Shown here piece after piece: positions 25,301 to 34,426 of a stretch of DNA of 64,000 nucleotides (the stretch's first letter is position 1; the number at the start of each line of letters is the position of its first letter). Origin of the DNA: Haliclystus octoradiatus (taxonomy: Eukaryota; Cnidaria; Staurozoa; Stauromedusae; Haliclystidae); contig OU744451.1 of the NCBI GenBank assembly GCA_916610825.1, positions 3,685,345 to 3,749,344 of the forward strand, read 5' to 3'. Below the pieces are notes generated by a model, which was not told the origin of the DNA, made no database searches, and saw only the letters and a list, made by a program, of their open reading frames with translations. Made by a program: the position numbers and the translations under genes.

Positions 25301-28300
25301 ACAATTTTGAATGTTTACTAATAGTACAATCATTATAAAAAATGACCTCACACAAATTGCAACAGAAACATTTTTCACAAATTCTAGGGTCAAATTTATG
25401 CTCAACAACATAACAAAAATGTTCCGAAATTGGAGTAGGCAAAATGCCTTAATTTTGCAATTTATCTACTAGCATTTCCAGTATAGAATGAAAACGAGGC
25501 TGATCAGTTTTATGCATATGCATGGTTCAATTTGGGGAAATACTAACACGCATGGTATCCCCACATCATTTACCTCATTTGGAAGTATTTGAATTTTTTT
25601 TATAGTAACTAAATATCAAGTTACCAAAACGAGGCCATGTATAAAAACAAGCATGGGCATAGACAGAACAAAATGATTTGATAATGTGTTTAAATATTAG
25701 ATTAAGCATATAAATAAAGTGTTTATCTTAATTATCAATTAAAACATATTTAGTTAATATATATATATATACATTATAAAATTAATTCCAGGCATATGCC
25801 TCAATTTTGACAGACTTGAGATAGCATGTAGGAAAATACAGCCTGTAGAAAAACAATACAAACAAAATTCAATACAAATTTCAAATAAAACTAAAAAATA
25901 TGGAGGTTGCTAAACTTTGAAAAATTAGATTCTAATAGAACTAGCAAATATTTAATTAATCCTCAGTCGGAGCTATGTCAATTTCGCTGGGCATACAATT
26001 TGTACATGCTACGTCTTAACATTGGCCACATGCAGTAGTACAGGGCAGATTATGCCGTCTGCAGTTACATCGTTTGCTTGTACAGCTAGTTGTACAGGAA
26101 CAACAGATCACTTTCAATAGTTAATATGGGGCTGCTGGTAAGTTTGTTAAAGTCGGTTTATATTGCTTATCGTTCAAATACCATCCCCATTCTGTAGGAT
26201 CCATATCGTCATTTTCTTTCGACACTTCTATCTGATAAGACACGTAGACTGTGATGTTTAGCTGCTGCAGAAGTGGGTGGTAGCTGCTTAGGGTGTAGCT
26301 GTTTTGAAATTTGTGAAGCTTTATCAGTATACTTTTCATATCTAAAATGATCAAGGCTACAATCGTCTTTACCACCATACAATAGCACTAATGCCTTTTC
26401 CCCAGCTATCATAATTTCTTCTGCAGTACTACTGCTTGTGTTAAAAACTTTACATTGTTTTCGAAATAAGGCAAAGTTCACAAATGCTTTCAAAGAAGCT
26501 GCTTTACCTATACCAAATAGACGAGAAGTTGTGTCACATCCAAGAAGAGCATGTAAACAAAGAATGTTTTGACATATTGCAGGTTCAAGGGAGTTAGCGA
26601 GGGTTTTAATACTCCATGAACGATAAACCTTAGCATTTGCTTTTGGCTCAGGTCGGAAAAACAGGTCATGCAAATCAGAAGAATAATAATATAAAAGCAA
26701 AATTAGAAGATCAGTATCATCACCAACTAATGTAGTAATTTTTGAGTGTGCTCTTGTAGCAGCTGTTTTGGCGATCAATAAATCTGCATCACTTGTAGCA
26801 TGTGCAGTTATAATTTGGCTTAACAACAAAATGAAAGCTTGCTTATTAGTGGAATTAGATAAAAATGTTTCTTTTGTGACAGTTAAGAGAGTTTCACCAG
26901 TGAAAATGATATCTGTACACGACTTGCCTCTATATCTTTTATTTTGCGTTGCACCTTTACGGACACAGTAGAATAACCATCAAATACAACAAAAACATCA
27001 GCATACTTCTTGGTAACATAATGAACATAAGTAGAACAAATGTTGGCAAAACTAGATCCTCTAGTCCATGGTTTTTATGTAAAAGAGATCCACCATCCAA
27101 AACAAAACAAGAAACATCAGGGACTTGATGGTTAACCATATTAGCTTTTTCCAAAGAGCATTAGCCAATGCTGGTTTGTCAGGCTTTCTCATTTGCAGGT
27201 ATTCATCAGAAAGTGCAGGGGGTAGCTACAGAGTTCATATTTAAAAAATGAGGAAAAGTCATCTCGGATATTAGTAACAATAAGTAGGCGTTGGAAAAGT
27301 AACTGAGGATCAACGTATACTAATTCATCACCAATTTTTATAGAAAGTTTTGAGCCAAGAGTAATTGCTTGATTTGATTTTTTAAAAACGTACTTTTCCA
27401 CTTCTTGATTAAGCATACCTGTGATAATTTTATTGCCAATAGTTAAAGATGTGTCCACATTAACAGTTGTTTCTGCTACAATTCCATTAACTATATTACA
27501 AAAAGGCATTTCTTTTTGGAATGGGTTGTGTTCTTGTAAAGCTTTAATCAATATTTTGAGGTCTTTCGTGTCTATTTTTGTATAGTCTTAATGTCAGAAT
27601 TTCTATCATCACTTGCTCTGTTAATTCCATCACTGCCTTTTTGTCTCAATTTAACAACAGCTTCATTTTTATAATCTAATTGTTCTTGACAAATAATGCA
27701 GTAAATTGACCAATCCATTATGAAAAAAATGGGGTTGAATGAGAATTCTGGTTAAACATACAGAAATATCGTATTGTAGTTTGTAGCAATATCTAGTTAA
27801 CTCCGTGTAGCAAACTCTTTTTTGAATAGCAAACATAATGTACTAATAAAATCAAATAATATAAACAACGCCTTGGTAGGCTAACATAAATGTCTTTCAA
27901 TCTATAAATAATGTAAACTAGATGAGTCTTCTAATGTAATCTAGGGTTTACAAATCTTCAATCAACAATGAAGAGTAGCATTAGCAAATCCTTTCATAAA
28001 CGGTTTGGTTGAAAATGAGCAAGCAGTTCAAGTTTTGTCATTCCTTCATTAGAAAACGTGGGGTTAATTTTTCTTGGAAAAAACATAAAATCTATATGCC
28101 TAATGGGTCTAATGGGCAACCGTAGCAAAACAAACATCAATCAATTTTTGTTTCAGTAGTCTAGTCGAAAAATCCATAAGCCTAACAAATGTCAAATTTC
28201 ACAACAACTTTACAAGTTTTACACTGGATAAGACAGCTTACTATACATACCTTGAAGGTTTCTGAAAACATTTCGCTCCTCTTCAAGTTATTTAGCTTCG

Positions 28301-31300
28301 ACAAAGTTGTCATCTTTCCTTATATGCTGCATTTCGTATGCCAATAGACGTTTAACTCAACTCAATGTGAAAGCTTGACACAAAGTTTGATCAAAATTTC
28401 GACAAAGCTGCCATTATGAAAGCATTGTTCTCTATAAGATATGAGTGGCAAAATGTGCCTCCCTGTGAGAGATTAGAAATGGCGAATCATGGCAAAATAA
28501 AACAAAATATTAAAAACTTTAACCCTGGAATTAGATTAGTTTGCCTACTCCGATTTTGGAACATTTTTGATATGTTATTGCTTGATAGCTTATTTAGCTA
28601 TTTGTGAAAAAATAAATTCTGTTGCAATTTGTGTGAGGTTGAGGCTTATTTTGGCTTAAAATGACTGTACTATAAAGACACATGTTCTTAAATTATCATA
28701 CTTCACACAATATGGTGATATAATGATATGACAACTTTTAATTAGACGCTTCATTTTATTCCCTATCATTCAATTATATTTTAATCCATTTTTGTATATA
28801 TTTTGCAATTTTTTGTAATTTTATAATTGATTGTGATATCTAATGTAATTTCATCGCTTTAGAATATTTTAATTTTAACGCTTTATTTAAATAAGCAAAT
28901 AATCTACTTCAAAAGTTAAACAATGAACATCCTGCATTGAAATTTACAATGGAAATAGCGGAACAGAATAAGTTGCCTTTTCTCGGCGTCTCAATGGAGT
29001 TTACTAATAATATAATTGAAACTAGTGTTCATCACAAAGCTACTAATAACGGTCTACTATTACATTATCAGAGTCATGTAGATTCTAGCTATAAAAAGGC
29101 ATTATTGATTACCATGCTTGATCGTGCTAATCGGCTCTCATCAACCGATAAAAACTTTGATGAAGAATGTACTATAGCACATAGTAGATTTTTAGCTTTA
29201 AAATATCCAAGTCAATTGATTGAATTTTATATTAACAAAATTAAAAAGCAGCGTGTTGCATGTACACTTGATCTGCCAGTCGCAAGCAGGAGTAAAAATG
29301 ATACTAACATAACTTTACCCTTTAAGGACCAAATTTCAGCAAATACATTAAAAAACATTTATCAAATTTAAGTGGTAATATCGAGTGGTAGTATCGAGTG
29401 GCCAAGTTGTAAGACCGATTTTTAATACTAAAAAACTTGTCGATGATTTGCAACTACGTGAGCCTAAGCCACCGCTCTTGTCTCGTCAATGCGTTGTCTA
29501 TTGTTTTCGATGTGACTTGTGTGATGCAAGTTATGTTGGCTTCACTTACCAACACTTACATCAACGCATTGACGGACATAGCGGATCAGCTATTAGATCG
29601 CATCTTCGACATTCTCATGGTATCACTGTCCGCGATTGCCATACAAATTTCAGAGTAATTAAAAAATGCAAAAATGGCTTTGATTGCCTTATTCATGAAA
29701 TGCTTGCGATTCGGCAGATCAAGCCTACACTCAACACACAATTAGACTCTGTGAAATCCCGGCTCTTTGTTTAATTATTAGCACTCTTTTGTTATAATTT
29801 TACGCTGTATTTAGATTCACTATATATATTTTGTAAATTTCCTTTATCACTCTCTTGCCTGACGATGTTATTATGAAGATAACGAAATATTGCCAATTCT
29901 GTCTCTTTTATTGCTGTCATTTATCTCAAATTTAATAAGTAAAAATTAATTAATTATTATTATTATTATTATTAATATTATGATTAATATGGCTATCTAT
30001 ACCTAGAAACAAACTGCAATTAAATTTCTCCCATTATGGAATCTAACATTTTTATAAAAACATATCTTTCAATTTTGTTTTCTAATAGTTCAGATTTTAT
30101 TCCTTTCCTAGATTGTAGTTCCACCTCTTCCTGGAAAAGCGCTCAAACGAATGCTCCCCTTTAGGAATGATGACGGTAAGCATGAATAAAATGATACAGT
30201 GAAACCTGTATATAACGGCCAGCTTTGAGAGGTAGAATAATTGACCACTATATACAGGTGGCCTTTATATACAGGTTTGATTCAATAGAAAATACTATTT
30301 TAATCATTGCAAGAGTGACCACTATAGACATGTGGCTGCTGTATAGAGGTGACCGTTATAACAGGTTTGACTGTATACAATTTTCGAAATGATAATGATC
30401 AAATATACTGGCATGAAAGAGTTCCTACGAAAAGCTGAAAAACTAATGAAATTCACCTAAAACATTGGTTTTGTTATTGTTTTGGCATTTTTCAAAGGAT
30501 TTTCCTCTCTTTTGAATGAGCTTGACACACATACCTGAATATAACACAAAACCGATTTATTTGAGTGTATTGGGTTGAGTGTATTATTCACCCATGAAGA
30601 TCAAAGTGTCTGTGTTATATTTGATTAATGAAATAATCAATATATATAATACAGTCAAACATGTTATAACGGTCACCTCTATACAGCGGCCACCTGTCTA
30701 TAGTGGTTACTCTTGCCAGTGATGTGAGAATTACTTTTGAAAAGTAATAAATTACACTGCAAATTACTTTTCCTCAAAAGCAACTAATTACATTACTAAT
30801 TACTTCAGCCTAAAAAGTAATTGATTACAATTACTAATTACTTTACCAGAAAAAGTAATTAATTACTAATTACTTCATGAGTACTTTAACTTGTGAAACA
30901 AAAGATATTGCCTCCCTTTCGATAAATACCTGTCTCATTTTGACAATCATGGCGGCCATCTTGTTTTTTTACGAAGGGGAACGATCGATTTGATAATATT
31001 AATTTAATACTGGTGACTTCGGCAGAAGATAAATTGACGTTGAAAACTTTTTAATAAAGTTGACAAATAAATGGTTTCATTTGATTTATCAAAATGGTTT
31101 ATTTTTGTCTTATCAATCAATTCATATAGCCATAAATTTTACATCATCTTTTCAATATTCGAAACTCACTCAAATAAAAAGTGAAAAGCTATGGAATCTA
31201 TTGATCAACAGAACAATGTCAGAACAGAGAAGAATAGGTTATGGGATAGGGTTTATTGGTAATATATCACACAATTCACCTGGTTTGAATAGCTCTCGTG

Positions 31301-32473
31301 AAAGCTGCAAATAATGTGAGATTACATCGCAGACAGAACAATAAAAAGCGGAACTTAGTGACAGCAGCGCCTTTGAAAATTATCACAAGACAACAAAGCA
31401 AATATTTTGTAATCATAAAAGTAATTTGAAAAGTAACGTCAATTACTTTCTCTCAAATAATACTCGCTCGCCGTTATATACATGTTTTACTGTATATTTT
31501 CTTTACCAACAAGATATTTTTCTTTACAATAATTGTGCGTGATTTGTTTGAACATTCGAATGTCTCCTTTGTTTTCCGCCGTACTCATTTTTATTGCCAT
31601 TCTTTGTGCGGGAATATAAAGGGCGTAATCAACCGATCGCATTTGGAAAGTTAGTTAACGGATTACGGAAGTTTTATATTTGATCATATAAAATGGATTT
31701 TGTGATTACGATTTTTATTAATCATTGCTTTTATTTTTAGGCATATTTGAAGATGAGTTCATCGAAGATCGCCGTCAAGGTCTAGAAGCTTTTGTAAACA
31801 GGTTTGTAAAACCACTCCAGGCAATTTAAGTATTTTAGCTGTAGGCCTATTGCATGTAAAGCCCCGGACAAGAGACTTTTTATTTTTCCAACATCGGTAG
31901 GAATTTGCCTACCAAGTACCAATGTTAGCGAAGTGGCCAAATGACTTCAATTTATTTTGCCAGCCTTAATAAAATATGAGCCTTCTTCTGATTGGTCGAC
32001 AATGACGTAGCTCCACTCAGGATTGGCTGGGACACTGATGTTGACGAAAATGGAATAAAGTAAATCCTGCTTATGTTGGCGAAATAAAAAGTCAAATTGA
32101 TTAACTACATTGAGATTTGTAGAGCATAATTCTGTAATTTTACAAAAAAGATGATAAAATCTAGTTTTTGATAAATTTAAATTTATTTGTTTTACTTTGT
32201 AATAATAACTTGAAAATTGATTATATTGAGTGATTACCGTCTGAAGATTGCAATTAAACGTGTGAAGTTCTGAGTAACAGAAGAAGGCTGAGCCTGATCT
32301 TTGTCTTCTTATTATTATATATATCCCACTTTTAAATTGTCAAAAATAGTTTCTTTTTTTCATTTAGAATTGCTGGTCATCCATTGGCTCAAAATGAAAG
32401 ATGTTTACATATGTTCTTATGCGAAGCTATGATCGATAAAAATTACGTACCTGGAAAAGTCAGAATTAATTGA
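19319..32473 (+). CDS. SNX3: Sorting nexin 3, PX-domain protein (5 exons)
   Basis: Coding exons: 19319-19486, 23755-23850, 30112-30175, 31741-31801, 32368-32473; all introns are GT/AG and frames join, giving 164 aa (vertebrate SNX3 is 162). The N-terminus has the SNX3/12 signature NFLEIDVSNPQT (about 30-41). The PX domain shows RRRYSDFEWL (70-79), PPLPGK (92-97) and RRQGLEAFVNR (120-130). R72, Y73, K97 and R120 match the phosphatidylinositol-3-phosphate-binding residues of the family. SNX3 acts on early endosomes with retromer to recycle cargo such as Wntless (family knowledge). The ATG is the first in frame and starts MAAPDQN. Introns 1 and 2 (4.3 and 6.3 kb) are filled with mobile DNA. SNX12 is the close paralogue in vertebrates; SNX3/12 ancestor is equally apt. 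It converges with CCT8. Confidence 0.95.
19782..20556. mobile_element. TTAA-flanked TIR element, 775 bp (SNX3 intron 1)
   Basis: Ends AGGGAGAATACTGACC and its inverse, flanked by TTAA at 19778-19781 and 20557-20560. No transposase frame. TTAA duplication is used by piggyBac and Kolobok families; the AGGG terminus is more Kolobok-like, an inference. Confidence 0.85.
21026..22166. mobile_element. Fold-back repeat, arms about 125 bp (SNX3 intron 1)
   Basis: 21088-21212 and 22010-22135 are inverted copies centred on GGATACTCTCATA and CCAGTTCCGAAGCA. The right outer edge (22150-22166) reads GGTTCGGTGCATCCCTA, resembling a hAT terminus, but the left edge is too diverged to fix a boundary or duplication. 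The 79-codon minus frame inside (21180-20941) is not recognised. Confidence 0.55.
22167..22711. other. SNX3 intron 1 sequence, no recognised gene
   Basis: A 111-codon plus-strand frame (22351-22686) is present, but it shows no motif known to me and lies in an intron. I leave it uncalled. Confidence 0.5.
22712..22884. mobile_element. hAT-type MITE, CAGGGTCC family (copy A)
   Basis: Starts CAGGGTCCAACGAAAG and ends in a degenerate inverse, with flanking GAGGTGGC (22704-22711) and GAGGTAGC (22885-22892). Internal sequence matches the copy at 39564-39730. Confidence 0.75.
23504..23605. mobile_element. pogo/Tigger-like MITE, 102 bp
   Basis: TIR CAGTAAACCTGTCATAT versus the inverse of ACATACAGGTTTCACTG, with TA on both sides. 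Internal phrases CAGCGGCCACCTGTCTAT and ATAGCTGGCTGTT are shared with 30197-30373, 30652-31492 and 35284-35369. Lies 149 bp upstream of SNX3 exon 2. Confidence 0.85.
23929..24662. mobile_element. TIR element with a 14-bp flanking duplication (SNX3 intron 2)
   Basis: CTAGAACCTCATTA occurs at 23915-23928 and 24663-24676, directly bracketing the element. The ends are inverted over about 110 bp, including GCGGCGCTCCAGTGA and GTGTGCCAGAAACC in the left arm. The interior holds only short unrecognised frames. A 14-bp duplication is unusually long for a cut-and-paste element. Confidence 0.75.
24677..25253. other. SNX3 intron 2 spacer, nothing recognised
   Basis: AT-rich sequence with short open frames only; no repeat boundary found. 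Confidence 0.5.
25254..25462 (-). pseudogene. Cys-rich (zinc-finger-like) fragment
   Basis: The minus strand is open for 62 codons and contains CEKCFCCNLCEVIFYNDC with a downstream SKH, suggestive of a zinc-binding module but not a standard finger. A degenerate copy of about 120 bp lies in opposite orientation at 28526-28650, sharing TTTGCCTACTCC and TTGCAATTTGTGTGAGGT. The two copies bracket the PIN-like pseudogene and may be inverted ends of one element. Confidence 0.4.
25960..27718 (-). pseudogene. PIN/XPG-like nuclease gene of a mobile element, broken
   Basis: Read right to left from an ATG at 27718: a short Cys segment (CIICQE, then KGSDGINRAS), 27551-27189 with EHNPF, PQLLFQRL and FFKYEL, a DGGSLL segment near 27090, the acidic GDDTDLLILLLYYY (26720 region), HALLGCDTTSRLFG, and DPTEWGW. 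A Cys-rich tail (CNCRRHNLPCTTACG) follows at about 26090-26030. This order matches a large family of transposon-associated animal proteins (Hydra, aphids, corals) whose TDLL and DAD motifs resemble the acidic active site of FEN1/XPG-type nucleases. At least three frameshifts or stops divide it, and an early TAG follows 47 codons after the start. The gene lies antisense in SNX3 intron 2. Function of the family is unestablished; nuclease activity is an inference. Confidence 0.65.
27719..28525. other. Upstream flank of the PIN-like pseudogene
   Basis: AT-rich; no gene. Could hold the element's own 5' region, ending near the inverted Cys-rich fragment at 28526-28650. Confidence 0.45.
28916..29940 (+). 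mobile_element. 5'-truncated Penelope-like retroelement with GIY-YIG domain
   Basis: 28937-29371 encodes the C-terminal reverse-transcriptase extension typical of Penelope-like elements (KLPFLGVSMEF, then TNNGLLLHYQSH, YKKALL). After a frame change at a small ATCGAGTGG duplication, 29385-29774 encodes a GIY-YIG endonuclease: CVVYCFRCDLCDASYVG, HQRIDGH, and the catalytic Glu in IHEMLAIR. The Cys pair in CFRCDLC matches the zinc-finger-like insertion of these elements. The RT catalytic region is absent, so the copy was truncated at about 28900. The 3' end runs through CTGACGA and GAAA motifs (see finding) into ATT microsatellite. It lies in SNX3 intron 2, sense, ending about 170 bp before exon 3. 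Confidence 0.85.
29947..29984. repeat. (ATT)n microsatellite
   Basis: About ten ATT units directly after the Penelope-like 3' end, in keeping with target or end microsatellites of such elements. Confidence 0.8.
30197..30373. mobile_element. pogo/Tigger-like MITE, 177 bp
   Basis: TIR CAGTGAAACCTGTATATAAC and the inverse of GTTATAACAGGTTTGACTG, TA on both sides. Begins only 22 bp after the end of SNX3 exon 3, sparing the splice donor. Confidence 0.9.
30652..31492. mobile_element. pogo/Tigger-like MITE interrupted by an AATTAC-rich insertion
   Basis: Left end CAGTCAAACATGTTATAAC and right end ATATACATGTTTTACTG with TA flanks. From about 30719 (CAGTGATGTGAG) to about 31468 the MITE is interrupted by 750 bp rich in AGTAATT/AATTACT motifs on both strands, hAT-like in style but without a clear right end or 8-bp duplication. 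Confidence 0.7.
31858..32098. mobile_element. Palindromic MITE, GCCAAATGACTT family (copy 1)
   Basis: Starts AAAGCCCCGGACAAGAGACT and ends in the inverted GGCGAAATAAAAAGTC. Contains CCAACAT/ATGTTGG motifs in both orientations. A related element is at 55362-55656. It lies in SNX3 intron 4. Confidence 0.7.
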
Positions 32474-32775
32474 TTAAATTTATAAGAAAAGTATTATCGC
32501 AAAATATTATGGTTAGTTGATGTTTCAAACTAAGTACTATCTACATTGGTTATTATAATATAGAAAAAATATTTTGAGGATTACAATTTTAATCAGTAAA
32601 CATGAAGATTCATTAAGCGTTCAATCTTTATACTGACATTATGCCTATGACATTGTCAATCTACTAATTAATTATCGGGCAATGATTGTGCTTTGGATAA
32701 TGTGATTTGATATATGAAAACCTCAGTTAGGAAAAATAGTTAGATTGGTGCCTTACTAGCGAGTATAATTAATTG

Positions 32776-32781
32776 AATAAA
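32776..32781 (+). terminator. Candidate SNX3 polyadenylation signal
   Basis: AATAAA 303 bp after the stop codon, the first canonical hexamer seen downstream. Cleavage site not determined. Confidence 0.35.
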
Positions 32782-33141
32782 TATAAATTCATCATTATTA
32801 CTACGTTTGTTAACATTAATGATATAAATTTTAATTATAAAAAGAAACTTTGTAAATTTGTAATCAATAGTAATTAGAACTTTATAGCTCTCTCTTGTTT
32901 ATCCTAATTGATTTGAAAAAATAGAAGTAAATTATTCTCAAATTTGATAAATTCTACAGTTGTTTATTTTATTCTTAGGGGGAGTTAATATCCCCCTTGT
33001 TGGATTAACTATGTTGTCGTAGCATTAGCCCCTGAACAATGGTAAATCTGTGCCTAACATTGGCCGAAAAATGGTCTACCTTGATTGAATTTTTGGACCA
33101 CGGTTTCAACCCATTGGTTTAATAATATATGACATCAGGCT

Positions 33142-33447
33142 TCAAGTTTGTTTCAATTTTAATATCTCAGATTGTGAGAAGGACAGGAGATCATTCATGA
33201 TTTCAGAATTGCCCATTTCCCATGAAAATGTGAGCAATTTCTTATTTATGAACTTTGTGTCTGTTAGTAGGTTTAAACTTCCAATCATGGATTGCTGAAA
33301 GCCTAGCACAGAATCTTTGATTGACTCCGGCTCCTGTACACCATTGTCATATTTCCTATCGACTTGACTCCTCCCTGCCAGGAAGGCTCTAGGCAGCATA
33401 GTCGTCAAATCTTTTACCCAAAAAGGGACCTTTTTCAACTGGTTCAT
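33142..33447 (-). CDS. Unrecognised 101-codon open frame
   Basis: Begins MNQLKKVPFWVKDLTTM, is polar and has no transmembrane segment, repeats or familiar motif. It lies between two convergent genes in repeat-bearing sequence. It could be a transposon remnant or chance; there is no flanking exon structure that extends it. Confidence 0.15.
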   Translation of the reverse strand: MNQLKKVPFWVKDLTTMLPRAFLAGRSQVDRKYDNGVQEPESIKDSVLGFQQSMIGSLNLLTDTKFINKKLLTFSWEMGNSEIMNDLLSFSQSEILKLKQT

Positions 33448-33899
33448 AACGGGACTGGAAATGATCTAGATTCAATCAGTTACTAACTTGGACCCAATCC
33501 CAAGAAAAAAATTCTGAAAAAGTGCGTACCTGAACTAGTCACAGGCCCTTTTGTCAAAATTAAGTAGGTCATCTAGAAACACAAACGTGTAAATTCTGTT
33601 TCAACCGATTTTCAAAATTCTTTTTGCATCTGGTACCTTGGTATATTTACTACAAATCTACCGCGAGCAGCTTTTTAAATAAAATGAAAAATAAAAAAGT
33701 TATAACAACAAATATTAGTCAAACAAAAACGCTGACCAACACACGCAGTTTCAAAGTTGAATAACTTTTTGATTTTTGATTTTATGTAATCTGAGATCCA
33801 AGGAGCGTTTAACATCATTGCTCTTAGCGAAAAGAGCCACTCTTCTTGAAATAGAGTGGTACGGGTGCCTTCGGTAGGACGACACCGTCCACACACACA

Positions 33900-34055
33900 C
33901 ATCAAATTGGAAATTCTCATTTGTGATATCAAGTTCGAATTGTAAGATCGATTATGTTTTCGAACCTAGATTTGCTATGGTGATTTGGCGTCAAACTCTA
34001 AACCAATCAGATTGATAGAATCATTTTCGTTATAATACAAAGCCGATTGTTTGAG
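33900..34055. repeat. Dispersed repeat shared with 44690-44850 (inverted)
   Basis: The two segments are about 155 bp and in opposite orientation, sharing CTATGGTGATTTGGCGTCAA and other blocks at roughly 80 percent by eye. One copy is intergenic, the other in CCT8 intron 6. Element class unknown. Confidence 0.75.
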
Positions 34056-34426
34056 AAGATAGGTACCAAACTCCGCCAAGGAATTCAGCATGTTATAAAC
34101 AATAGTATGTTAGTTTCTACTGTACAACCAACATTGTCATCAAGGCAAGAAGTAACACAGAAAAGACTCCGTAATCATTCTTCGATCACATTTCATTTCT
34201 AACAAAAATGTTCTTTGAACATCTCTGAGCTATCAAAATAAAACTTTTCACATCATATATTATGCTCAGGAGAATCTGGTAGCTCGAAGGCGCAGTTTTG
34301 TTGTAAGTTCAAAGTTTTTAACCAAATAATCTATGCAATCTATATTTTGGATAAGTCCTCTTGATGTTAGATGGACCTCAAACATTTAAATTTACAGTCA
34401 ACGACTCGACACGGACAGTAGATTGA

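Larger units (their letters stand above)
32782..34426. other. Convergent intergenic region between SNX3 and CCT8
   Basis: Contains a hairpin GGGGGAGTTAATATCCCCC near 32980 and a 101-codon minus frame (33447-33142) that I do not recognise. A repeat at 33900-34055 is shared with CCT8 intron 6. No canonical polyadenylation hexamer for CCT8 was found on the minus strand close to its stop. Confidence 0.5.
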
